In this document: in pieces, positions 50,822 to 59,741 of the stretch
Layout: each line of letters starts with the position of its first letter
How positions within the stretch are numbered: the first letter of the stretch is position 1
Source: JACVRW01 sp963739095
GTDB lineage: Bacteria; Actinomycetota; Thermoleophilia; Solirubrobacterales; Thermoleophilaceae
DNA length: 64,000 nt
Assembly: GCA_963739095.1 (NCBI GenBank)
Contig: CAVTZF010000021.1
Coordinates: 124,001 to 188,000, forward strand
Direction of reading: 5' to 3'
Program-made: the position numbers and the translations under genes
The notes under the pieces: model-generated
Seen by the model: only the letters and a program-made list of their open reading frames with translations
Databases searched by the model: none
What the model was told of the DNA's origin: nothing

Positions 50822-52273
50822 CTAGCGCGGCGAGCGCACCACCGCGGGCGGCAGCCACGTCCCGCGCAGCACGCTCTTGCGCGGTTCGTAGAGCCGCATG
50901 CCGAGCCGGAAGCGGCCGCCCGGGGCCGGCAGCCAGTTCGCCCGAGCCGCGCCGCGCGGCGGGCGCCGCTGGATGTAGATCGTCAGCGAGCCGTCCCGAG
51001 CGCGGCGGAGGCCCGCTGTGCGGTCGCCGACCGAGTAGCGGCGGCTCGGGTTGTCGAACAGATAGAGGTCGTCGCGGTACATGGTCAGCGACCAGAACGC
51101 GCCGACCGGCGGCAGCTCACCGCTCGGGAAGCGGACCCGGTAGCGCCGGCGCCCGTCGAGCGGGCGGCCGCGCGAGTCCGTGATCGCGACCGGATAGACG
51201 GTCTCGGGCGGGGTGTTGGCACCGAGCGCGATCAGCCCGACGATCGCGCGGCCGAGCCAGTTGTGCCCGTAGCTCCCGATGTAGCCGCGCGGGATGAGCC
51301 AGCCGTTGTTGCGGGCCCGGCTGACGCGGTTCTCGAGGGCCTCGGCGCGGCGGACGATCCGGCTCCCCGCTCGCGCGGCGGCCGTGAGCAGCGCGTCCGC
51401 CTCCGGTCCCGGCGCGCGCCCCGGGCCGATCCCGGCAGCGGCGAACGCCCGCAGCGAGCAGGCGTCGCCCGGCGGTGGCGGGCTCTCGGCCAGGGCGACG
51501 GCGAGCGCGTCGTAGAACGCGCGCCCCGTCGGGATCGGCAGCGGTGGGCTCGGCGGGAAGGCGGGCAGCACGACCGGCTCCTGGCGCGCGCCCGCCGCCC
51601 AGGCGGCGAGCCCGGTCAGGCGGTAGCCGCTCATCACCTGCGTCGCGGCCGGCAGGTCGGCGTCACTGCGTACGAGCGTGCGGCCCAGCAGCCAGACCAG
51701 GTTCGTCGGGCTCTCGATTCGCCGGACGCCGGCCGGCAGCGGGCCGGCGTAGCCGCGTGGGACCAGCGCGTACGAGCCCGGCCGCGTCCCGGTGGTGCGG
51801 CGGCCGATGTAGGCGAAGGTGTTCGAGTAGGCGTCGAGCAGCTGGATCACGTAGTAGCGGCCGCCCGTGTCCGGCACGTCGATGACGAGCGGGCCCGCGG
51901 CGAGGTTGAGCCGCCCGACCGTGTAGGTGGTGTCGACATTCGGGAACACGATCGTGCGGACGGCCGGGTCGACGAGCGCGCCGATGCTGACGACCTGGTT
52001 CTCCAGGAAGCGCTGCACGGTCTGGCGGACCGCCACCGGAGGCAGCCCGTACACGTAGGCGGCCGCGGCGGCCGAGAAGACCCGGCGCTCGGTACGCGAT
52101 CCGCCGAAGCGCCGCTCGGCGCTTGCGAGCTCGCTCGCGTAGAAGGTCCGCAACAGCCTGTCGCTGTTTCCGAGTGCGCACGTGGGGATGCTCGGCCGCG
52201 GCGCCTGGGCCGGGGCCGCAGCGGCCGCCACAAGCGGCGCGAGCACTGCGATCAGGGCTACGAAACGGCGCAT
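50822..52273 (-). CDS. Secreted DUF1254/DUF1214 protein
   Basis: A 483-residue protein with a signal peptide ending PAQA. It has AYVYGLPPVAVRQTVQRF and IVFPNVDTTYTVGRLNLAAG (DUF1254) and, in the last third, RVRFPSGELPPVGAFWSLTMY and PSRRYSVGDRTAGL (DUF1214). The two domains normally go together; biochemical role is unknown. The frame is open far upstream of the ATG at 52273, but that part lies over the divergent transhydrogenase gene and has no homology. It is divergent from pntA with 100 bases between. Confidence 0.85.
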   Translation of the reverse strand: MRRFVALIAVLAPLVAAAAAPAQAPRPSIPTCALGNSDRLLRTFYASELASAERRFGGSRTERRVFSAAAAAYVYGLPPVAVRQTVQRFLENQVVSIGALVDPAVRTIVFPNVDTTYTVGRLNLAAGPLVIDVPDTGGRYYVIQLLDAYSNTFAYIGRRTTGTRPGSYALVPRGYAGPLPAGVRRIESPTNLVWLLGRTLVRSDADLPAATQVMSGYRLTGLAAWAAGARQEPVVLPAFPPSPPLPIPTGRAFYDALAVALAESPPPPGDACSLRAFAAAGIGPGRAPGPEADALLTAAARAGSRIVRRAEALENRVSRARNNGWLIPRGYIGSYGHNWLGRAIVGLIALGANTPPETVYPVAITDSRGRPLDGRRRYRVRFPSGELPPVGAFWSLTMYRDDLYLFDNPSRRYSVGDRTAGLRRARDGSLTIYIQRRPPRGAARANWLPAPGGRFRLGMRLYEPRKSVLRGTWLPPAVVRSPR

Positions 52274-52373
52274 CCGGCGCCGCAGCCTAGCCTCCGTGTA
52301 CACCCGCCGCGCGGCGCGCCCGGGGGCGCTCTCGGCTAGAGTGCCGCGCCCCCGATCCCTCGTCGGGAAACGA

Positions 52374-53498
52374 ATGATCGTCTCCGTCCCCAAGGAAACC
52401 GCCCCCGGCGAGACCCGTGTGGCCCTCGTTCCCGAGGTCGCGGACCGGCTGGTCAAGTCCGGCCTCGAGGTGACCGTCGAGGCGGGCGCGGGCGAGGCGG
52501 CCCACCATCCGGACGCCCAATACGACGCGGCCGGAGCGAAGATCGGAGACGGCTGGTCGGGCGATGTGATCGCGAAGGTCGCGCCGCCGAGCACCGACGA
52601 GATGTCCCGGCTCGGCCGTGGCTCGGTGCTGGTCGGGTTCCTGCAGCCGCTCAGCGCGGGCGACAGCGTCCGCGCGCTCGCCGACGCGGGCGTCACGAGC
52701 TTTGCGATGGAGGCGATCCCGCGGATCACGCGCGCTCAGTCGATGGACGCGCTGTCCTCCCAGGCCACCGTCTCGGGCTACCGCGCGGCGCTGATCGCTG
52801 CCCAGGAGCTGCCGCGCTTCTTCCCCATGCTCACCACCGCCGCGGGCACCGTCCGGCCCGCGAAGGTGCTGGTGCTGGGCGCCGGAGTGGCAGGCCTGCA
52901 GGCGATCGCCACGGCGCGCCGGCTCGGGGCCATCGTGCAGGCCTTCGACGTGCGCTCAGCGGTGAAGGAGCAGATCGAGTCGCTCGGCGCACGCTTCCTC
53001 GAGCTCGACATGGGCCTCGAGGACGCCGAGGCCGCGGGCGGCTACGCGCGCCAGCTGACCGAGGAGGAGCAGGCGAAGCAGCGCGACCTGCTCGCAATCG
53101 AGATCGGCAAGATGGATGTGGTCATCTCGACCGCCGCCGTCCCGGGCCGGCGCGCGCCGCTGCTCGTGACCGAGGCCGCGGTGAGGAACATGAGCCCCGG
53201 CTCGGTGATCGTCGACCTCGCCGCCGAGACGGGCGGCAACTGCGAGCTCACCGAGGCGGGCGAGACCGTCGTCAAGGAGGGCGTGACGATCGCGGGCCCG
53301 ATCAACCTGCCGGCGTCGATGCCCGACCACGCGTCGTCGCTCTACTCGCGCAACGTCCAGTCGCTGCTCGAGCTGATGGTCAAGGAGGGTGAGTTGAGTC
53401 TCGACTTCGACGATGAGGTGATCGCCGGCGCCTGCATCACGCGCGACGGCGAGATCGTCCACGAGGGCGCGCGGGCGGCCGCGGGGGTGACGGCCTGA
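52374..53498 (+). CDS. pntAA: Proton-translocating NAD(P) transhydrogenase, subunit alpha 1
   Basis: A 374-residue soluble NAD-binding subunit. The start MIVSVPKETAPGETRVALVP and the nucleotide site VLVLGAGVAGLQAIATARRLGA, then INLPASMPDHASSLYSRNVQ, are typical of the split-alpha type found in Rhodospirillum and Actinobacteria. The ATG at 52374 follows GGGAAACGA. The stop overlaps the alpha-2 start by one base (TGATG). The complex uses the proton gradient to make NADPH from NADH. Confidence 0.93.
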   Translation: MIVSVPKETAPGETRVALVPEVADRLVKSGLEVTVEAGAGEAAHHPDAQYDAAGAKIGDGWSGDVIAKVAPPSTDEMSRLGRGSVLVGFLQPLSAGDSVRALADAGVTSFAMEAIPRITRAQSMDALSSQATVSGYRAALIAAQELPRFFPMLTTAAGTVRPAKVLVLGAGVAGLQAIATARRLGAIVQAFDVRSAVKEQIESLGARFLELDMGLEDAEAAGGYARQLTEEEQAKQRDLLAIEIGKMDVVISTAAVPGRRAPLLVTEAAVRNMSPGSVIVDLAAETGGNCELTEAGETVVKEGVTIAGPINLPASMPDHASSLYSRNVQSLLELMVKEGELSLDFDDEVIAGACITRDGEIVHEGARAAAGVTA

Positions 53499-53821
53499 TG
53501 GACCTGCTCACCGAGCTGACGATCCTCGTGCTCGCAGCCTTCGTCGGCTTCGAGGTGATCTCGAAGGTGCCGAACACGCTGCACACGCCGCTGATGTCGG
53601 CCACCAACGCGATCCACGGGATCGTGCTGCTCGGCGGGCTGCTCCTGATCGGCGAGGCCACCGGCTTCCTCGACGAGTTCCTGCTCGTGATCGCGATCGC
53701 CTTCGGCACGATCAACGTCGTCGGCGGCTTCCTCGTCACCGACCGCATGCTCGAAATGTTCAAGGCGAAACCGTCGGTCCGCGGCGAGCAAGACCCGCCG
53801 CCTCCCGCGGGACGCGACTGA
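53498..53821 (+). CDS. pntAB: NAD(P) transhydrogenase, subunit alpha 2
   Basis: A 107-residue membrane subunit with three hydrophobic segments and the conserved VGFEVISKVPNTLHTPLMSATNAIHG-type stretch, seen here as SKVPNTLHTPLMSATNAIHG. FGTINVVGGFLVTDRMLEMF closes the domain. The C-terminal tail is Pro-rich. It overlaps pntB by one base. Confidence 0.93.
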   Translation: MDLLTELTILVLAAFVGFEVISKVPNTLHTPLMSATNAIHGIVLLGGLLLIGEATGFLDEFLLVIAIAFGTINVVGGFLVTDRMLEMFKAKPSVRGEQDPPPPAGRD

Positions 53822-55236
53822 TGTATATCGCGAGCTTCTTCCAAGACCCGGACTTCATCCGGGTCCTCTACATCATCGCCTTCGTCTGCTTCATCGTCGG
53901 GCTGCGCTTCCTGAACCACCCGCGCACCGCGCGCAGGGGCAACATGATCGCCGCGGTCGGCATGGCGTTCGCGGTCGTCGCGACGCTGCTCTACGACTTC
54001 GTCGGCGACTACCTGCTGATCGCGCTCGGCATGGCGATCGGGACCGCCGTCGGGGTGCCCGCGGCGCGCAGCGTGAAGATGACCGCCATGCCGCAGATGG
54101 TGGCGCTGTTCAACGGCGTCGGCGGCGGCGCGGTCGCGCTCATCTCGTTCGTCGAGTACCGCGAGGCGCTCGAGCACACGGGCGCGAACCCGATCCTCGA
54201 GCAGCTCATCCCGATCCTGTTCGCGGCGATCGTCGGCTCGATCTCGTTCTGGGGCTCGAACATCGCCTTCGGGAAGCTGCAGGAGATCATCCCCGGGCGG
54301 CCGATCCAGCTGCCCGGCCAGCAGATCCTCAACATCGCCCTGCTCGCCGTGGTGATCGCCTGCGCCGTGATCATCGCGGCCGGCAGCGAGTCCGAGCTGC
54401 TCTTCCTCGCGATCCTGGTCGGCGCGGCGCTGCTCGGGAACCTGTTCGTGCTGCCGATCGGCGGCGCCGACATGCCGGTGGTGATCTCACTGCTGAACGC
54501 CTTCACCGGCCTGTCCGCAGCGGCGGCCGGTTTGGCGCTCGACAACGTGGCGCTGATCGTCGGCGGCATGCTCGTCGGCGCCTCGGGCTCGATCCTCACG
54601 ATGCTGATGGCGGAAGCGATGAACCGCTCGATCCCGAACATCATCGCGGGAGGATTCGGCGGAGTCACGATCACACCCGGGGCGGCGGCCGACGGCGAGC
54701 AGCGGCCGGTGCACTCGACGGGGGCGGCGGATGTCGCGATCCAGCTGGCCTACGCCTCGAAGGTCGTGGTCGCGCCGGGCTACGGCATGGCGGTCGCGCA
54801 GGCACAGCACACGGTGCGCGAGCTGGCGGACGAGCTCGAGAAGCGCGGCGTGCAGGTCGACTACGCGATCCACCCCGTCGCAGGCCGCATGCCCGGCCAC
54901 ATGAACGTGCTGCTCGCCGAGGCCGACGTGCCCTACGACCATCTCAAGGAGATGGACGAAATCAACCCCGAGTTCCCGCAGACCGACGTGGCGCTCGTGA
55001 TCGGCGCGAACGACGTGACCAACCCCGCCGCGCGCGAGGATGAGGGCTCGCCGATCTACGGCATGCCGATCCTCGACGTCGACAAGGCGGCCCAGGTGAT
55101 CGTGCTGAAGCGGTCGATGAACACCGGCTTCGCGGGTATCGACAACCCCCTCTTCTACAACGACAACACGGCGCTGCTGTTCGGCGACGCCAAGGAGTCC
55201 GTGGCGGCGGTGCTGGCGGAGGTCAAGGAGCTCTAG
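53821..55236 (+). CDS. pntB: NAD(P) transhydrogenase, subunit beta
   Basis: A 471-residue subunit with about eight membrane segments and a C-terminal NADP domain. GYGMAVAQAQHTVRELADEL, HPVAGRMPGHMNVLLAEADV, GANDVTNPAAREDEGSPIYG and MPILDVDKAAQVIVLKRSM are signature segments. It ends the three-gene operon. GalK is convergent with a 4-base overlap. Confidence 0.93.
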   Translation: MYIASFFQDPDFIRVLYIIAFVCFIVGLRFLNHPRTARRGNMIAAVGMAFAVVATLLYDFVGDYLLIALGMAIGTAVGVPAARSVKMTAMPQMVALFNGVGGGAVALISFVEYREALEHTGANPILEQLIPILFAAIVGSISFWGSNIAFGKLQEIIPGRPIQLPGQQILNIALLAVVIACAVIIAAGSESELLFLAILVGAALLGNLFVLPIGGADMPVVISLLNAFTGLSAAAAGLALDNVALIVGGMLVGASGSILTMLMAEAMNRSIPNIIAGGFGGVTITPGAAADGEQRPVHSTGAADVAIQLAYASKVVVAPGYGMAVAQAQHTVRELADELEKRGVQVDYAIHPVAGRMPGHMNVLLAEADVPYDHLKEMDEINPEFPQTDVALVIGANDVTNPAAREDEGSPIYGMPILDVDKAAQVIVLKRSMNTGFAGIDNPLFYNDNTALLFGDAKESVAAVLAEVKEL

Positions 55237-56249
55237 AGGAGCCGGGCGCCGGCTGCCGGCGCGACGGTTCGCACCTCGGGCGGCGTTTCCGTGCCGGGCG
55301 GGAACATCGCCAGCACGGCACCTCCGAAGCCGCCGCCCATGATGCGCGCCCCCGCCGAGCCGGCGTCCTTCATGCGCTCGACCGTTCGCTCCACCTCGGG
55401 CACGCTCACCTCGTAGTCGTCGCGCAGGCTGGTATGTGAGGCGTCCAGGAGAGCGGCCAGGGTGGGCATGTCGCCGCCGCGGAGCGCTATCACGCCGCGG
55501 CGCACGCGCTCGTTCTCGCGCAGGACGTGCCGCACCCGCCTGTCGAGCGGCTCGGGCAGGCTGCGCGCCCGCGCCTCGTCCGCGTCGCGGAGGGTCTCGA
55601 CGCCGAGCGCCGCGGCTGCGCGTGCGCACTCGCGGCGGCGCTCGTTGTAGCCGGACTCGGTGTGCCGGTGGCGTGAGCCCGAGTCAGCCACCCCGAGGGT
55701 CCAGCCGCCGAGCTCGAGCGGGACCTGCTCGACGCTCAGGTCGCGGCAGTCGAGCAGCAGCGCGTGACCCGGCTCGCCGAAGAAGGCGGCCATCTGGTCG
55801 AGCATGCCGGTCTGGGCGCCGACCCAGTGGTGCTCGACGCGCGAGCAGAGGCCCGCAAGCTCGCGGCGGTCGGGCTCGGGCCGGTTCGCCACGGCGAGCA
55901 GCGCGAGGCAGAGTGCCGACCCGAGTGCCCCGGACGAAGACAGGCCCATGCCCTCCGGCAGGTCGCTGTCGATGCGCAGGCGCGCACCCGGCACGGGGAT
56001 ACCCGCGGCGTTCAGCTCGGCGACGGTGCCGCGCACGAACGCCCGCCAGCCCTCGGCCGGCTGCGGGTCGGCCGCGTCGAAGCGGTCTTCCTCTCCGTAC
56101 GCGAGCGCCTGGGCCTCGACCTCACCGGTCTCGGTCGCGTGCGCGTCGACCGTCACGCCGGCCTCCACCGCGAACGGAAGGCAGAGGCCGGCGTTGTAGT
56201 CGGTGTGCTCCCCGAGCAGGTTGACGCGGCCGGGGCCCCGCGCTCTCAC
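55233..56249 (-). CDS. galK: Galactokinase
   Basis: A 338-residue GHMP kinase read from a GTG at 56249. The galactokinase signature GRVNLLGEHTDYNAG comes 7 residues after the start, the GHMP motif LPEGMGLSSSGALGSA follows, and motif 3 is GARIMGGGFGGAVLAM. The N terminus is shorter than in most galactokinases (about 15 residues less), but the start overlaps the GDPD stop (GTGA), which supports it. No galT or galE is adjacent. Substrate galactose is from the signature. Confidence 0.87.
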   Translation of the reverse strand: MRARGPGRVNLLGEHTDYNAGLCLPFAVEAGVTVDAHATETGEVEAQALAYGEEDRFDAADPQPAEGWRAFVRGTVAELNAAGIPVPGARLRIDSDLPEGMGLSSSGALGSALCLALLAVANRPEPDRRELAGLCSRVEHHWVGAQTGMLDQMAAFFGEPGHALLLDCRDLSVEQVPLELGGWTLGVADSGSRHRHTESGYNERRRECARAAAALGVETLRDADEARARSLPEPLDRRVRHVLRENERVRRGVIALRGGDMPTLAALLDASHTSLRDDYEVSVPEVERTVERMKDAGSAGARIMGGGFGGAVLAMFPPGTETPPEVRTVAPAAGARLL

Positions 56250-57394
56250 TCCACCCGTAGCAGCTCCCGCGCCGTGAAGGCCGTGTCCGGGAAGTCCGAG
56301 AAGACCCCGTCGATGCCGAGCTCGTAGAACTGCAGGTACTCGTTGATCGGATTGCCGCCATAGTTGCTCACGAGCCGGCTCTGCTCGTTGCGGAACGTCC
56401 ACGTGTGGATCTGCAGGCCATGGTCGTGGGCGCGCTGGATCAGGTCGGTCGGCGGCGCGAGCGTGCGTGACGACTCCGGCCCCGTGCCGAGCGTGCTCAC
56501 GATGTAGCGCTTCCAGGGACCGATGCCGTCGGCGTAGGTGCTGATCTCCTCGAGCCCCTCGTCGGTCGCGAAGAAGCCGAACGTGCGGCTCTCGAGCTCC
56601 GGGTCACCGGAGACGGTCCAGTCGTAGGGGCGATCGAACGGCGCCACGTACTCGAGCGAGCCGTCCGGGAGGACGTCGTTCGCGTCCACCAGCTGCACGA
56701 GCCGCACGCCGATCATGCGGTTGAGCCGCTTGAGGTTCGACTGCTCGAAGGACTGGATGAAGACCGGGTCGCGGCGGCTGTCCCAGCCGGCCCGCTTCAG
56801 GATCTTGACGAGCCGCGGCTCGAGCGCCAGGCCGAGGTCCTGGTGGAAGGTCGGGTGCTTGGTCTCGGGGTAGATGCCGATGCGCCGGTCGCGCTTGCGC
56901 GACTCACGCTTGACGAGGTCGATGACCTCTTCGAGCGTCGGGATCTTGAAGCGGCCGTTGAAGCGCTGGGGGCGCTCCGGGAAGGTCTGGACGGCGCGCA
57001 GGGTCTTGATCTCGGCGAGCGTGAAGTCGGACGCGAAGAAGCCGGTGGTCGGGACCCCGTCGACGACCTTCGTCGTCTCGCGACCGGGGAACTTGGCGCG
57101 GACGTCGGTCGTGTCGGCGATGTTCGGCTCGTGCCGCGCGATCAGGTGGCCGTCCTTGGTCGCCACGAGGTCCGGCTCGACGTAATCGGCGCCCAGCTTG
57201 ATGGCGAGCGCGTAGGACTGCAGCGTGTGCTCGGGCAGGTAGCCGGCGGCGCCGCGGTGGCCGATGACGAGCGGGTGCTCCTCGCGGTCTCCTCCGCCGC
57301 GGTCGTGGCCCATCGCGGCGGGCGCCGCGACAGTCAGGAGCGCCACCACCGTCATCACCGCCGCCGTGCAGATCCCTCGTGCTCGACTCCTCAC
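56246..57394 (-). CDS. glpQ: Secreted glycerophosphodiester phosphodiesterase
   Basis: A 382-residue enzyme with a signal peptide of about 27 residues (AAVMTVVALLTVAAPAAMG). Catalytic features are IGHRGAAGYLPEHTLQSY, GADYVEPDLVATKDGHLIAR and YPETKHPTFH. It hydrolyses deacylated phospholipids to glycerol-3-phosphate outside the cell. Being coupled to galK is unexpected; perhaps both feed released polyol or sugar to metabolism. The start is 74 bases from the RemA-like gene stop. Confidence 0.9.
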   Translation of the reverse strand: MRSRARGICTAAVMTVVALLTVAAPAAMGHDRGGGDREEHPLVIGHRGAAGYLPEHTLQSYALAIKLGADYVEPDLVATKDGHLIARHEPNIADTTDVRAKFPGRETTKVVDGVPTTGFFASDFTLAEIKTLRAVQTFPERPQRFNGRFKIPTLEEVIDLVKRESRKRDRRIGIYPETKHPTFHQDLGLALEPRLVKILKRAGWDSRRDPVFIQSFEQSNLKRLNRMIGVRLVQLVDANDVLPDGSLEYVAPFDRPYDWTVSGDPELESRTFGFFATDEGLEEISTYADGIGPWKRYIVSTLGTGPESSRTLAPPTDLIQRAHDHGLQIHTWTFRNEQSRLVSNYGGNPINEYLQFYELGIDGVFSDFPDTAFTARELLRVE

Positions 57395-57468
57395 CGGACT
57401 CTCCTCCTGTGGACTCGGGGAGCCGTCGAAGCTACCGAGCCGCGCCCGGCGATGTGTTGCGCCCGTGT

Positions 57469-57732
57469 CTACAGAAGGCTTTCCTGCCCGGGCGCCCCGC
57501 GCCGCCGCCGCGGCAGGCCCGCTGCCTCGGCAAGGGCGGTCTCCACGTCGGCGAGGATGGCGCGCTCGGAGCGCGAGGCGACGACCGGCTCGGTGAGGCC
57601 GTCGACGTGCACGTAGGTGCGCCGCCCGTCCTGGCGATCGGCGCCCTCGAGCGGTACGAGCGCATAGACACGGTCAGCCCGGACGAACTTGCCGTAGCCG
57701 AGCGGAATCATCCTGGGGTCACGCTTGGCCAT
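57469..57732 (-). CDS. RemA/DUF370-like small protein
   Basis: An 87-residue protein. MIPLGYGKFVRADRVYALV and VASRSERAILADVETAL resemble the matrix-regulator RemA (DUF370) pattern of GFGNxVxxxR and xxSxxxILSxV, though identity is low and a TYVHVDGLTEPVV insert replaces the middle. If correct it would be a small DNA-binding or structural regulator. Basic Arg-rich tail. The name is tentative. Confidence 0.5.
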   Translation of the reverse strand: MAKRDPRMIPLGYGKFVRADRVYALVPLEGADRQDGRRTYVHVDGLTEPVVASRSERAILADVETALAEAAGLPRRRRGAPGQESLL

Positions 57733-57773
57733 GGTTGTGAAGATAACTGTGGGTGCGGCGGGGCGAATTTGGG

Positions 57774-57787
57774 CACGTTGCCGGATT
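57774..57787 (+). repeat. Dispersed 14-bp motif, copy upstream of pseudogene
   Basis: CACGTTGCCGGATT, identical to the copy at 58699-58712 in the same orientation. The two copies bracket the DUF559-like pseudogene. The other copies form the inverted pair at 7947-7993. Confidence 0.6.
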
Positions 57788-58690
57788 CATGTCGCGGTGG
57801 ACGATCAAGAGGCACGGTGGAGGAGATTCTGGCGCGCTGGCAACCGCGTCCCACGGCGTCGTGACCCATCGCGGCATGGCTCGCGGCCGGGATCATCGGC
57901 CACCGAAATCAGGCGCGAGGGCGAACCGCGGCCTGTTGATTCGCGTCCACAACGGGGCGTCTACCGCGTGGGCCACAGTGCCCCGACCACCGAGGCTCGT
58001 TATCTGGCTGCCGTCCTCGCATGTGGTGACGGCGCGGTCCTGTGTGGCCTGGCGGCGGCTCATCTGCAAGAGGCTGGTGAAGGGCCGCTCCGGAGCCAAG
58101 GTCGCATGTGTCGGCACCACGAAGCGCCACGTCGAGGGGGTGCGCACACGCCGTTCGGAGCATCGCCACTCGTGACATCGCGATTCGTGCCGCGGCGTGC
58201 CGGTGACCCCGCCGGCCTGGACGTTGGTCGACATCGCGGCGGCGCTGGCGGGAGAGCGCTTGCCCAGGCCTGCCACGAAGCCGGCGTTCAAGCTACAGCA
58301 CAACGCCCCGCCGACGTCGACGCCGTGCTTGCCCTCCGCCCGCGAGCGCCCGGCGCGGCACCCTGCGAAGGGTTCTCCGCGGGGAGGTTCACGTCACCCT
58401 GAGCCGGCTGGAAGCGAGCTTTCCTCCGGCTGCTGCGCCACGCCGGGCCTGCCACTACCGATCACGAATCGGCCGGCCGGAGGGCGACGCGTCGACTGCC
58501 GCTGGCCGGAGCATCGACTTACCGTGGAGCTCGACAGCTATCGGTACCACTCGTCGCGTCATGCCTGGGAGCAGGACCGGCGGCAGGGAGCGAGAGGCTT
58601 ACGCGCGCGGCGACGACTTCCGTCGCTACACGTGGGAAGACGTCTTCGACCACCCGACGGCTGATGCTCGCCGAGCTCCGAGCCTCCTCG
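57788..58690 (+). pseudogene. Decayed DUF559/AbiEi-type protein gene
   Basis: Translated pieces in different frames make one recognisable protein of a family abundant in this lineage (N-terminal antitoxin-like winged helix plus an endonuclease-fold DUF559 end). Pieces in order: ASHGVVTHRGMARG (about 57840-57880), RGVYRVGHSAPTTEARYLAA and VLACGDGAVLCGLAAAHL (about 57957-58065), VPVTPPAWTLVDIAAALAGE (from about 58197), and finally LTVELDSYRYHSSRHAWEQD (58510-58570) and REREAYARGDDFRRYTWEDV (about 58585-58645). At least four frameshifts separate them, so no product can be made. It covers the 1-kb stretch without an intact gene. Confidence 0.72.
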
Positions 58691-58698
58691 CTACCGGC

Positions 58699-58712
58699 CA
58701 CGTTGCCGGATT
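58699..58712 (+). repeat. Dispersed 14-bp motif, copy downstream of pseudogene
   Basis: CACGTTGCCGGATT, followed by GGTGGTCGCCTGACGACTAC. A region at 8002-8028 (GTGGCGGGTTGATGTCGTCT and onward) is similar to this follow-on sequence. With the copy at 57774 it forms direct repeats 925 bases apart. Confidence 0.6.
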
Positions 58713-58757
58713 GGTGGTCGCCTGACGACTACTGAACCGGACACTGTGGCGGCGGAA

Positions 58758-59684
58758 TCAGCTGCTCGTTTGCGCAGGCTCGCGCGGCGCTTCCGCCCGC
58801 GCCGCCGCCTGCCCGCCCGGCCCCACCGGCTTCGAGGCCGCCTCGGCGCCGCGCTCGGCCACGTCCGCCTCGAAGAGGCGGTCGGCCTCGGCGGCGAAGT
58901 CGCGGCTGCCGCGCTCCGTGAGCGGCGTCAGCGCCGTGCGCAGCACCAGCAGCGCGCGTGCCCAGGGCGGCACCACGACCCAGCGGCGGCGCTTCTCGAT
59001 GCCGTCGGCGATTCCCTGGCCGGCGTCCGAGAGCGGGTAGGTCTTCCCGATCGGGCCGCGGCTCACCTCCGCGCGCAGCCTGCCCACGGCCGGGTGGGAG
59101 TCTGCGCCGCGCACCATGTCGGTGTCGATGAAGCTGAAGTAGCCGACGCCGACGTCTACGCCGAGGTGCTTGACCTCCTGTCGCAGCGAGTTGCCGAACG
59201 CCTCGGCGCCCGCCTTGCTCGCGGCGTAGGCGGCCATGCCGGGCGCGTGCACCGCGGCCGCGAGCGACGCGATCACGAGCACGTAGCCCTGGCGCTCGAT
59301 CACGTGCGGCAGGCAGGCGCGGACCGTGCGCCAGACGCCGAGCAGGTTGATCTCGATCGTGCGCTCGAACGCGTCGGGATCCGTGGAGCGCACCGTTCCG
59401 ATTGGGGCGATGCCGGCGTTCGCCATGCAGACGTCGATGCCTCCGAAGCGCTCGATCGTCCCCTCGACCGCAGCCGCGAGCGCCTCGCGGTCGGTGACGT
59501 CGCACTCGAACCACGCCGCGTTCGTGCCGCACTGCGCGGCCACGCGCTCGAGCTCCTCGGGCTCCAGCCCGACGAGCGCAACATTCGCCCCGCGCGCCGC
59601 GACCCGGCGCGCCGTCTCGGCGCCGAGCCCGCGGGCCGCCCCGGTGATGAACACGGTCTTGCCGCGAACGGTCCAATCGTCCAT
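58758..59684 (-). CDS. Short-chain dehydrogenase/reductase
   Basis: A 308-residue SDR. The NADP site is FITGAARGLGAETARRVAA, ANAGIAPIG, and the catalytic pair is in IASLAAAVHAPGMAAYAASK. VGYFSFIDTDMVRGADSHPA follows. The C-terminal 50 residues are an Ala-rich tail. Mycobacterial SDRs of this length with a similar TDMVRG motif act on hydrophobic substrates. It is divergent from the rhodanese gene with 57 bases between. Confidence 0.88.
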   Translation of the reverse strand: MDDWTVRGKTVFITGAARGLGAETARRVAARGANVALVGLEPEELERVAAQCGTNAAWFECDVTDREALAAAVEGTIERFGGIDVCMANAGIAPIGTVRSTDPDAFERTIEINLLGVWRTVRACLPHVIERQGYVLVIASLAAAVHAPGMAAYAASKAGAEAFGNSLRQEVKHLGVDVGVGYFSFIDTDMVRGADSHPAVGRLRAEVSRGPIGKTYPLSDAGQGIADGIEKRRRWVVVPPWARALLVLRTALTPLTERGSRDFAAEADRLFEADVAERGAEAASKPVGPGGQAAARAEAPREPAQTSS

Positions 59685-59741
59685 GCGGGCCAGCCTAACC
59701 GGCCGTCCGCACGGTCGCGCCGGTCGTTAACGTCGGGCGAG

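Noticed and set aside
50706..50858. N-terminal extension of korA upstream of the ATG at 50705
   Set aside because: The extra 51 codons are Ala/Pro/Arg-rich with no homology, and the family begins at MDNKTLEKKDRVVV.
52274..52729. Extension of the DUF1254 protein upstream of its signal peptide
   Set aside because: It covers the beginning of pntA on the other strand, has no motif, and would bury the signal peptide.
58746..59741. Long plus-strand frame upstream of the rhodanese start
   Set aside because: It is the shadow of the SDR gene on the minus strand; only the last 112 codons match rhodanese.
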